From an uncultured Limnohabitans sp. (lineage in GTDB: Bacteria; Pseudomonadota; Gammaproteobacteria; Burkholderiales; Burkholderiaceae_C), in the NCBI GenBank assembly GCA_937928195.1, contig CALEYZ010000082.1, positions 1 through 9,347 on the forward strand: a stretch of DNA of 9,347 nt. Reading direction: 5' to 3'. A program made the position numbers and the translations under genes. Positions 1 through 5,976 of the stretch are shown piece after piece. Each line of letters opens with the position of its first letter. The first letter of the stretch is position 1. The notes under the pieces are model-generated. The model had not been told where the DNA came from. It saw only the letters and a list, made by a program, of their open reading frames with translations, and ran no database searches.

Positions 1-8
1 GGTGGTAA

Positions 9-752
9 TTAGGCCTTGCCTTGGCTGGCCACAGCCGCGGCTGCTTTGGCCGCCGCTTCGGCATCACCCAAATAGTATTTTTTAACAGGCTTCAAATTGG
101 CATCGAGCTCATACACCAAGGGGATGCCATTGGGGATGTTCAAGTTCACGATGTCGTCGTCTGAAATGTTGTCCAAGTACTTGATCAGTGCTCGAATGGA
201 GTTGCCGTGGGCGGCCACCACCACGCGCTTGCCTGCTTTGATGGCAGGTGCCATGGACTCGGTCCAAAAAGGCACCACACGCGCCACCGTGTCTTTGAGG
301 CATTCGGTCAATGGCACGTCTTGGGCGTTGATCTTGGCGTAACGCAGATCACCGCGTTCGCAGCGGGGGTCTTGCGGCTCCAAAGCGGGTGGCGGAGTGT
401 CAAAACTGCGGCGCCAGACCAAGACTTGATCATCGCCATACTTTTTGGCTGTTTCAGCTTTGTTCAAACCTTGGAGGGCACCGTAGTGACGCTCGTTCAA
501 ACGCCAGCTGTTGTGCACAGGCAGCCATTGGCGGTCCATGGCATCCAAGGTGTGCCACAGCGTGTGAATGGCGCGCTTTAAGACGCTGGTGTAGGCCAAG
601 TCAAACTCATAGCCTTCGGCTTTCAGAAGACGACCAGCGGCTTTGGCTTGTTCAATGCCGGTGGGGGTTAAATCAACATCGGTCCAGCCAGTGAAGCGAT
701 TTTCTAAATTCCAAGTGGACTCGCCGTGGCGAATGAGAACGAATTTGTACAT
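9..752 (-). CDS. gpmA: 2,3-bisphosphoglycerate-dependent phosphoglycerate mutase
   Basis: Interconverts 3-phosphoglycerate and 2-phosphoglycerate in glycolysis and gluconeogenesis through a phosphohistidine intermediate, in the cytosol. The 247-residue product matches the usual length of the cofactor-dependent family. It opens with the histidine phosphatase signature (RHGES, residues 8-12, catalytic His9), followed by a WN and FTGWTDVDL block. It also has Arg60, the LNERHYGALQG block with acid/base Glu87, and the second histidine in AAHGNSIRALIKYLD (His182). The C terminus is an alanine-rich tail (about 231-242). The ATG at 752 is chosen because the conserved domain begins at residue 4. An upstream TTG at 779 would add nine non-conserved residues. 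No strong Shine-Dalgarno is seen. The gene is divergent from yibN, and its stop lies eight bases inside the left edge, so its downstream partner is not visible. Confidence 0.97.
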   Translation of the reverse strand: MYKFVLIRHGESTWNLENRFTGWTDVDLTPTGIEQAKAAGRLLKAEGYEFDLAYTSVLKRAIHTLWHTLDAMDRQWLPVHNSWRLNERHYGALQGLNKAETAKKYGDDQVLVWRRSFDTPPPALEPQDPRCERGDLRYAKINAQDVPLTECLKDTVARVVPFWTESMAPAIKAGKRVVVAAHGNSIRALIKYLDNISDDDIVNLNIPNGIPLVYELDANLKPVKKYYLGDAEAAAKAAAAVASQGKA

Positions 753-864
753 GGTGAAAGGTTTAATCAGAGAGGACAATACGGGTTTCCGTCCGCCATT
801 TTAGAATTCGAATCTGGCGTGCGGCCGTCAAATGCGCTGCATGTGAACTTTTTAAGGGTTTTTT
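753..864. promoter_or_regulatory. Divergent gpmA/yibN intergenic region with a possible gpmA promoter
   Basis: These 112 bases separate two divergent genes and must hold promoters for both. On the minus strand a TTGACG (831-826, five of six matches to the sigma-70 -35) is followed by an AT-rich stretch around 812-799 that could hold a -10. The best hexamer there, TAAAAT, sits too far away (22 bases), so the pairing is uncertain. On the plus strand TAGAAT (802-807) resembles a -10 but has no convincing -35. The AAGGG at 854-858, six bases before the GTG of yibN, is a good Shine-Dalgarno. No operator-like palindrome longer than ATTCGAAT (806-813) was found. Confidence 0.35.
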
Positions 865-1272
865 GTGAATTTTTTGATTGAAAACTGGATGTTGGTTGCT
901 GTGGCTGCGGCCTCTGCCCTGGGTCTTTTTTGGCCTGCCCTCACCAAAGGAGCCGCCGGTGGCGTGCAACCTTCCGAAGCGGTCTTGCTCATGAACCGTG
1001 AAAAAGCGGTGGTGATCGATGTGTGTGAACCTGCAGAATTTGCACAAGGCCATGTGGTGGGTTCGAAAAACATTCCTTTGGGTCAACTGGAAGAACAGCT
1101 GCCTCAGTTGGTGAAAAACAAAAGCCTGCCCGTCATCATGGTTTGCCAAGTGGGTGGCCGTGCCAGCCGTGCTGCAGCCCAGGCTCAAAAGCTGGGTTAC
1201 GAACGTGCGCAGGCCTTGTCGGGTGGTTTGAAGTCTTGGCGCGAAGCCAATCTGCCTGTTGAAAAAGCCTAA
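865..1272 (+). CDS. yibN: Membrane-anchored rhodanese-domain protein, YibN-like
   Basis: A 135-residue protein with one N-terminal hydrophobic segment (about residues 9-26), then a single rhodanese (sulfurtransferase) domain from about 34 to 133. The active-site loop is intact: Cys94 in CQVGGR fits the CxxGxR pattern that cradles a persulfide, so catalysis is plausible. The IDVCEPAEFAQGH block (51-63) is the usual CH2A-type motif. The GTG start is supported by AAGGG six bases upstream and by the membrane anchor beginning at once. It is first in a plus-strand series with grxC, secB and gpsA, as in E. coli, where the gene is called yibN. The physiological sulfur acceptor is unknown. Being next to a glutaredoxin and the SecB chaperone suggests a redox or membrane-protein biogenesis role, which is inference. 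Confidence 0.9.
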   Translation: MNFLIENWMLVAVAAASALGLFWPALTKGAAGGVQPSEAVLLMNREKAVVIDVCEPAEFAQGHVVGSKNIPLGQLEEQLPQLVKNKSLPVIMVCQVGGRASRAAAQAQKLGYERAQALSGGLKSWREANLPVEKA

Positions 1273-1299
1273 GAATCTACCAACCACATTGGAGTTGAT

Positions 1300-1560
1300 A
1301 TGCCACAAGTGAAGATGTACACCACGGCCGTTTGCCCTTATTGCGTGCGCGCCAAGCAAGTCTTGAAGGCCAAGGGCGTGACCGAGATTGAAGAAATCAG
1401 GGTGGACACACAACCCGAAGCTCGCGAGCACATGATGAAAATCACGGGCCGCCGCACGGTGCCCCAAATCTTCATCGGTGAAACCCATGTAGGCGGCTGT
1501 GACGACCTGATGGCACTGGACGCCCAAGGCGGACTGATGCCGTTGTTGCAAGCCAATTGA
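1300..1560 (+). CDS. grxC: Glutaredoxin 3 (dithiol glutaredoxin)
   Basis: A small cytosolic thiol-disulfide oxidoreductase that uses glutathione to reduce protein disulfides and mixed disulfides. The 86-residue length is standard for the GrxC class. The dithiol active site CPYC is at Cys12-Cys15. The cis-proline loop TVPQIFI begins at Thr53, with Pro55. The glutathione-binding GGCDDL motif is at 65-70. A third cysteine (Cys67) in that motif resembles the extra cysteine of E. coli Grx3. The ATG is preceded by GGAG at 1291-1294, five bases upstream. The gap from yibN is 27 bases, so the two are very likely co-transcribed; a hairpin follows the stop. Confidence 0.96.
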   Translation: MPQVKMYTTAVCPYCVRAKQVLKAKGVTEIEEIRVDTQPEAREHMMKITGRRTVPQIFIGETHVGGCDDLMALDAQGGLMPLLQAN

Positions 1561-1566
1561 TCTTTG

Positions 1567-1591
1567 GGCGAGGGCCTTGGGGCGCCTCGCC
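1567..1591 (+). terminator. GC-rich hairpin after grxC, possible weak terminator or attenuator
   Basis: GGCGAGG (1567-1573) pairs perfectly with CCTCGCC (1585-1591) across an 11-base loop that can add two more G-C pairs. It starts six bases after the grxC stop. No run of T follows, so it is not a canonical intrinsic terminator. It might protect the yibN-grxC message 3' end or reduce readthrough into secB. Confidence 0.35.
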
Positions 1592-1603
1592 ATCGGTGAT
1601 AAT
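1577..1603 (+). promoter_or_regulatory. Possible secB promoter
   Basis: GATAAT at 1598-1603 matches five of six bases of a sigma-70 -10. The only upstream -35 candidate is TTGGGG (1577-1582), with a short 15-base spacer, and it overlaps the hairpin after grxC. The 114-base grxC-secB gap is the largest inside this gene series, so a separate secB promoter is reasonable, but the site is weakly supported. Confidence 0.25.
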
Positions 1604-1674
1604 CTGACTTGAACCCGCGGTTGGGGCTTGTTCAAGCGGCCGCTGGGATGATCACTTTCAAATCAAGATTACTT

Positions 1675-2136
1675 ATGTCAGAAGCCAACACACCTGTGTT
1701 CCAAATCCAGCGCGTTTACTTGAAAGAAGCGTCTTTGGAGCAGCCCAACTCACCGGCCATTTTGTTGGAACAGCAACAACCCGCCGTGGACATTCAGTTG
1801 GGTGTCGAAGCCAATCAGGCCGCTGAAGGTGTCTACGAAATTTGCGTCACAGCCACAGTGCACACCAAAATCGAAGACAAAACCGTGTTTTTGGTGGAGT
1901 GCAAACAAGCGGGCATTTTTGAAATTCGCAACTTGCCTGAAGACCAAATGGGGCCCATCATGGGCATTGCTTGCCCTCAAATCGTGTACCCCTACTTGCG
2001 CGGCAACGTGGCAGACATGGTCACACGCGCAGGCTTTCCGCCTGTTCATTTGGCGGAAATCAACTTCCAAGCCATGTACGAGCAGCAGCAAGCAGAGGCG
2101 GCAGGTCAAACTGCCGCTGCAACCCAAGTTCAGTAA
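1675..2136 (+). CDS. secB: Protein-export chaperone SecB
   Basis: A tetrameric cytosolic chaperone that holds preproteins unfolded and delivers them to SecA at the SecYEG translocon. The 153-residue length fits the family (155 in E. coli). Recognisable blocks are FQIQRVYLKEASLEQPN near the N terminus, the CKQAGIFEI strand in the middle, and CPQIVYPYLRGNVADMVTRAGFPPVHLAEINF in the C-terminal half; the last is the family's most conserved stretch. The C terminus is a glutamine/alanine-rich tail after about residue 135. The ATG at 1675 is chosen because conservation starts at Phe9. In-frame upstream starts (ATG at 1648, TTG at 1609) would add unlike residues. The Shine-Dalgarno is weak. gpsA follows after 21 bases, as in E. 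coli. Confidence 0.96.
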   Translation: MSEANTPVFQIQRVYLKEASLEQPNSPAILLEQQQPAVDIQLGVEANQAAEGVYEICVTATVHTKIEDKTVFLVECKQAGIFEIRNLPEDQMGPIMGIACPQIVYPYLRGNVADMVTRAGFPPVHLAEINFQAMYEQQQAEAAGQTAAATQVQ

Positions 2137-2157
2137 TCTTTTCGCGAGAGTCCCAAC

Positions 2158-3195
2158 TTGAGCCTGAAGATTGCGGTCATCGGGGCAGGTGCTTGGGGCA
2201 CTGCGCTGGCCATCAGCGCCAGTCGCGAGGGCACAGGGCATGCCGTTCAACTGTGGACGCGTGACCCTGCGGCTGCCAAAGCGCTTCATTCAAACAGAAG
2301 CAATGAACGTTATTTGCCTGGCGTCAGTTTTCCCACGGCATTGCAATGTGTCAGCACCCCTGTTTCAGAATTGGCCGGCTGGTCGCAACAACACGATTTG
2401 ATTGTGGTGGGCACGCCGATGTCTGCATTGCGCGGCATGTTGCACACTTTGCGAGATGTTCAGGTGCCGGTCGCGTGGCTTTGCAAGGGTTTTGAAGCAG
2501 GCAGTCAGGGCATTGAAGCTGGCGCGATGCCGCATGAGGTTTGTCAGCAAGTTGCGCCGCAGCTCCAAGCTGGCGCCTTAAGCGGCCCTAGTTTTGCCCT
2601 TGAAGTGGCCAGAGCCCAGCCCACTGCCTTGGTGGCTGCGAGTCAGCAAGCCGGCGTGCGCCAAATCTTGGTGGAGGCGTTTCACAGTCCCACTTTGCGT
2701 GTGTACGCCAATGAGGACATTGTCGGGGTGGAAGTGGGTGGTGCTGTGAAAAATGTGTTGGCCATTGCCACTGGTTTGTGCGATGGCCTGAACCTTGGTT
2801 TGAACGCCCGCGCTGCTTTGATTACCCGGGGCTTGTCTGAAATGACACGACTGGGCGTGGCGCTGGGTGCCAAAACCGAAACCTTCATGGGTTTGTCTGG
2901 CTTGGGTGATTTGGTTCTCACCGCCACAGGCGATTTAAGTCGGAATCGCAAGGTGGGCTTGTTGTTGGCCCAAGGCATGGATTTACAGCAAGCTGTTCAA
3001 TCACTCGGTCACGTGGCTGAAGGCGTTTACAGCGCGCGCACAGTGCTCAAGCGCGCACAAGCGCTTGGCGTCGAAATGCCCATTGCGCAAGCCGTTGTGG
3101 CATTGCTCGATGGTCAATTGAAGCCCGTTGAAGCCGTTGCAGCTTTGATGGGGCGAGGTGCCAAAGGGGAAGTGGCTTCAATTAAACCGGCGTGA
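2158..3195 (+). CDS. gpsA: NAD(P)-dependent glycerol-3-phosphate dehydrogenase
   Basis: Reduces dihydroxyacetone phosphate to sn-glycerol-3-phosphate, the backbone for phospholipid synthesis, in the cytosol. The 345-residue protein has the N-terminal Rossmann motif GAGAWGT (9-15), Lys110 in CKGFE, the SGPSFA block (142-147), the catalytic Lys198 in GGAVKNVLAIATG, the GLSGLGDL motif (245-252) and the SRNR substrate-binding segment (261-264). All key residues are present. The start is TTG: the Rossmann strand KIAVIGAG begins at residue 4, and no in-frame ATG lies close upstream. A modest GAGAG (2146-2150) sits seven bases before it. It follows secB by 21 bases and ends inside the convergent scpA gene, overlapping it by 14 bases, so its transcript must terminate within scpA. 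Confidence 0.96.
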   Translation: MSLKIAVIGAGAWGTALAISASREGTGHAVQLWTRDPAAAKALHSNRSNERYLPGVSFPTALQCVSTPVSELAGWSQQHDLIVVGTPMSALRGMLHTLRDVQVPVAWLCKGFEAGSQGIEAGAMPHEVCQQVAPQLQAGALSGPSFALEVARAQPTALVAASQQAGVRQILVEAFHSPTLRVYANEDIVGVEVGGAVKNVLAIATGLCDGLNLGLNARAALITRGLSEMTRLGVALGAKTETFMGLSGLGDLVLTATGDLSRNRKVGLLLAQGMDLQQAVQSLGHVAEGVYSARTVLKRAQALGVEMPIAQAVVALLDGQLKPVEAVAALMGRGAKGEVASIKPA

Positions 3196-4045
3196 AAGCC
3201 AAGCGCACATAAATGGGTGCGAAGGCTTCAGCTTGGGTAATTTCAATCAATGTTTCTTTCGCCAGCTCTAACAGGGCGATGAAAGTCACCACCAGCACGG
3301 GCGAGCCTTTGCTGGGGTCGAACAAGTTTTCAAACTCAACAAACTTGCGGCCTTGAAGGTGCTTCAAGACAATGCTCATGTGCTCGCGCACACTGAGTTC
3401 TTCACGAGAAATTTTGTGGTGTTGAACCAACTTGGCGCGTTTCATGATGTCGCGCCAGGCTTCTTGCAACTCGACCAAATGCACATCGGGGAAGCGCGGT
3501 TGCAAACTTTGCTCGATGTAAACCTGAGCCTTTAAGAAATCGCGGCCGTATTGCGGCAAATTGCCCAATTGCATGGACGCCATTTTCATTTGCTCGTACT
3601 CGAGCAAGCGGCGGACCAATTCCGCACGCGGATCTTCTGGCTCTTGACCTTCGGCCACTTTTTTGGGTGGCAGCAACATGCGTGATTTGATCTCAATCAG
3701 CATGGCGGCCATGAGCAAGTACTCTGCGGCCAACTCTAAGTTGTGCTGGCGAATTTCATCGACATAACTGAGGTATTGGCGCGTGACCGCTGCCATGGGA
3801 ATGTCGAGAATGTTGAAGTTTTGCTTTCGAATCAAATACAACAACAAGTCCAGAGGACCTTCGAAGGCCTCCAGAAAAACCTCCAATGCATCCGGTGGGA
3901 TGTAGAGGTCGTTGGGCATGGAAAACAAGGGCTCGCCATACAGGCGTGCCACGGCCACATGATCGATGACCTCGGGCAAGCCCGCCGTATTTTCAACAGC
4001 GGGAAGCGACTCCGTGGATGTGACCGTGTTTTCCAAAAGCTTCAA
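3182..4045 (-). CDS. scpA: Segregation and condensation protein A (kleisin of SMC-ScpAB)
   Basis: Kleisin subunit that bridges SMC heads and, with ScpB, forms the condensin complex that organises and segregates the chromosome. The 287-residue protein contains the diagnostic FLEAFEGPLDLLLYLIRKQ block (about 57-75) and the helical SMC-neck-binding region through EYLLMAAMLIEIKSRMLLPP (108-127). A variable acidic linker (about 131-141) and the C-terminal winged-helix segment (about 245-285) follow. About 45 residues precede the canonical domain. The TTG at 4045 overlaps the stop of the DUF3460 gene (TTGA, 4 bases), pointing to translational coupling. An ATG at residue 43 (3919) is the alternative start, but it would lose a VARLYGEPL segment that I recall as common in Comamonadaceae. 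Neither scpB nor smc lies in the window. Confidence 0.93.
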   Translation of the reverse strand: MKLLENTVTSTESLPAVENTAGLPEVIDHVAVARLYGEPLFSMPNDLYIPPDALEVFLEAFEGPLDLLLYLIRKQNFNILDIPMAAVTRQYLSYVDEIRQHNLELAAEYLLMAAMLIEIKSRMLLPPKKVAEGQEPEDPRAELVRRLLEYEQMKMASMQLGNLPQYGRDFLKAQVYIEQSLQPRFPDVHLVELQEAWRDIMKRAKLVQHHKISREELSVREHMSIVLKHLQGRKFVEFENLFDPSKGSPVLVVTFIALLELAKETLIEITQAEAFAPIYVRLAFTPV

Positions 4046-4254
4046 CCTTTGGTCTGGTAGACGTAAGGTTTTTGGGCTACGCGACCTGCGTTGAATTCTT
4101 TCAACACATGGCGGTCAACCGATGCATTCCACAACAAGGCACGCGCTTCTTGTTGGGCATTGTCCAAGTGAGGACGATCGACCTTCAGCTGATCAATGAA
4201 CTGGGTGGCATCCGAACGGTAGTCGGGACGACGGAAAAAGTTTAAGAGCGACAT
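4042..4254 (-). CDS. DUF3460 family small protein, function unknown
   Basis: A 70-residue soluble protein recognised as DUF3460, a family largely of betaproteobacteria and without a known function. It has a basic N terminus (FFRRPDYRSD, residues 6-15), a central segment with the pattern LDNAQQEARALLWN (30-43), and a conserved-looking end rich in aromatic residues, AQKPYVYQTKG (60-70). No signal peptide, membrane segment or metal-binding cysteine is present. The ATG at 4254 has no clear Shine-Dalgarno; a perfect 10-base palindrome sits in its leader. Its TGA stop shares bases with the TTG start of scpA, so the two proteins are probably made in a coordinated ratio. A role alongside ScpA in chromosome organisation is a guess from context only. 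Confidence 0.88.
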   Translation of the reverse strand: MSLLNFFRRPDYRSDATQFIDQLKVDRPHLDNAQQEARALLWNASVDRHVLKEFNAGRVAQKPYVYQTKG

Positions 4255-4257
4255 GAC

Positions 4258-4267
4258 AAAGCGCTTT
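4258..4267. repeat. 10-base perfect palindrome in the DUF3460 leader
   Basis: AAAGCGCTTT is self-complementary and lies three bases before the DUF3460 ATG, where a ribosome binding site would be. It could be an operator half or chance. The rest of the 46-base sulP-DUF3460 spacer is AT-rich (TTAAAATAC around 4282-4290) but shows no paired -35/-10 or terminator hairpin that I can support. Confidence 0.2.
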
Positions 4268-4300
4268 CTATGGAGATAACAGTATTTTAACGGGCTGGCG

Positions 4301-5974
4301 CTATCGGTTTTCTGATGAAAGCGCAGTTTCTAGGGCGCTTGCCCAATCGGGTTTGAAGTTGTGTCCCACCAGGTCTTGCAGACCTGTGCGTTTTGCAATG
4401 TCCAGGGGTTGGTGGTTGAGGCCACAGAGGAGCAGTCGCACGCGCCGTTTTTGACACACGTGTGCCAAGGCCACAAGGGCGTCGGCCCCCGAAGAATCGA
4501 TGTAAATGATGTTTTTGAGGTCCAAAATGACCGCTTTTTGCGGCAAATGGTCTTCAATGGCTTCCACCAGTTTGACCGCGCCAAAGAACAAAGCGCCGTA
4601 AAACCGATAAGCGCTGATGCGTCCGTCTTGGCCCATCAGGGCTTGGGTGTCCACAGGCGACAGTTGCTCCACCCGGCTGAGGTTGGAAATTCGGTAAATG
4701 AAGGTCACGCAAGCCGCAAACAAGCCAAATTCAACCGCCACTGTCAGGTCGACCATTACAGTGAGCAAAAACACAGCCAGCAGGGTGATGCGATAGGGCG
4801 CACGGAACTGTTTCAAATCAGAAAATGCGTGCCATTCACCCATGTTCCAAGCCACAAACATCAAAATGGCGGCCAAGGCAGCCAAGGGCACGTGGTTGGC
4901 CAGCGGCGCGGCCACCCACACCACCACCAACAAGGTCAGCGCATGCACCATGCCTGCAATGGGGGAACGACCCCCACTTTTCACGTTGGTCACGGTCCGC
5001 GCAATGGTGCCTGTGGCGGGCATGCCACCAAAGAAGGGCGTGACAAAGTTGGCCACCCCTTGCGCCATGAGTTCTTGATTGGGGTTGTGCCTGTCGCCAA
5101 TCAGGCCATCGGCAATGCGTGCGCACAACAATGACTCAATGGCGCCCAACAAGGTGATGGTGAAGATCGGCATGCTCAAGTTCTTCAAAGCCGCCAAGCT
5201 GAACTCGGGCCACACAAAGCTGGGCAACGCAGAGGGGATGCCCCCAAATTTGCTGCCAATGGTTTCCACAGGCAAGCTCAAGCTTTGCGCCACCAAAGTG
5301 GCTGCCACCAAGGCCACAATGGAGCCAGGAATGACTTGCAATGTGCGGCGCAAACCCTTGGCTTGTGATGTTTCAGGGCGCGCTGCAAAAGTGCGTTGCC
5401 ACACCACAATCAAAAGGAGAGACCCCAGCGCCAAAGCGAAAGCGGTGGGTTGAAAGCTGGGCAAACCGTCATTCAAAGCGCGCAAGATGCCAAAGAAGTC
5501 GGCTGGCATGTTGCTTACTTGGAGGCCTAAAAAATCTTTGGCCTGTGACAGCATGATGAGCACGGCAATGCCGTTGGTAAAGCCAATGACCACCGCCACC
5601 GGAATGAAGCGAATGAGGGTGCCCAATTTGAGCAAGCCCATGATGAACAAGAGCACGCCCGATGCGGCCGTGGCAATGATCAGATTGGCCAAGCCATAGC
5701 GTTCCAAGATGCCATACACAATGACGATGAAGGCGCCGGCAGGACCGCCAATTTGGACCTTGCTGCCACCCAGTGCAGAAATGATGAAGCCTGCAATGAT
5801 GGCAGTGAACAAACCCGCTTCGGGTTTGAGGCCAGAGGCAATGGCGAAGGCCATGGCCAAGGGTAAAGCCACTACACCAACTGTCACGCCAGCCACAATG
5901 TCTTGTGCCAAACGATGAAGCGTGTAGCCCCTGAGCTCATCGACTAGGCGTGGCCTAAAAGAAGAGAAAAACAT
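4301..5974 (-). CDS. SulP-family anion transporter with C-terminal STAS domain
   Basis: A 557-residue inner-membrane transporter of the SulP/SLC26 family, whose bacterial members carry sulfate, bicarbonate, dicarboxylates or related anions, often with Na+ or H+. The N-terminal block ALPLAMAFAIASGLKPEAGLF (36-56) and VQIGGPAGAFIVIV (73-86) are family hallmarks. So is the core GAIESLLCARIADG (277-290) with GGMPATGTIARTVTNVKSGGRSPIAG (316-341). Many hydrophobic helices extend to about 428. A STAS domain follows (about 452-550) with the DSSG loop at 493-496. Length and domain order are normal and no truncation is seen. The ATG at 5974 lies two bases after the stop of the DUF1275 gene. The substrate cannot be told from sequence; bicarbonate (BicA-like) and sulfate are both possible, and no carbonic anhydrase or sulfur-assimilation gene is adjacent. 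Confidence 0.94.
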   Translation of the reverse strand: MFFSSFRPRLVDELRGYTLHRLAQDIVAGVTVGVVALPLAMAFAIASGLKPEAGLFTAIIAGFIISALGGSKVQIGGPAGAFIVIVYGILERYGLANLIIATAASGVLLFIMGLLKLGTLIRFIPVAVVIGFTNGIAVLIMLSQAKDFLGLQVSNMPADFFGILRALNDGLPSFQPTAFALALGSLLLIVVWQRTFAARPETSQAKGLRRTLQVIPGSIVALVAATLVAQSLSLPVETIGSKFGGIPSALPSFVWPEFSLAALKNLSMPIFTITLLGAIESLLCARIADGLIGDRHNPNQELMAQGVANFVTPFFGGMPATGTIARTVTNVKSGGRSPIAGMVHALTLLVVVWVAAPLANHVPLAALAAILMFVAWNMGEWHAFSDLKQFRAPYRITLLAVFLLTVMVDLTVAVEFGLFAACVTFIYRISNLSRVEQLSPVDTQALMGQDGRISAYRFYGALFFGAVKLVEAIEDHLPQKAVILDLKNIIYIDSSGADALVALAHVCQKRRVRLLLCGLNHQPLDIAKRTGLQDLVGHNFKPDWASALETALSSENR

Positions 5975-5976
5975 CG

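Noticed and set aside
753..779. Nine-residue upstream extension of gpmA from a TTG
   Set aside because: The conserved mutase fold starts at the ATG at 752; the extension is not family-like and no ribosome binding site supports it.
763..1635. 290-codon open frame on the minus strand across yibN and grxC
   Set aside because: It lies antisense to two clearly conserved genes, is rich in His/Gln/Arg as expected of a mirror frame, and has no recognisable domain.
1609..1674. Upstream extension of secB from TTG 1609 or ATG 1648
   Set aside because: SecB similarity starts right after MSEANTPV at 1675 and the 153-residue length then fits the family; the extra residues do not.
2080..2136. CAG/GCA-rich repeat-like stretch at the end of secB
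   Set aside because: It simply encodes the Gln/Ala-rich tail of SecB; too short and irregular to call a tandem repeat.
4255..4300. Terminator or promoter between sulP and DUF3460
   Set aside because: AT-rich boxes occur, but no -10 has a -35 at acceptable spacing, and no hairpin plus T-run was found.
4361..5134. 257-codon open frame on the plus strand inside sulP
   Set aside because: Antisense to the STAS and core region of a well-conserved transporter; composition (His, Gln, Gly rich) is that of a shadow frame, with no motif or start signal.
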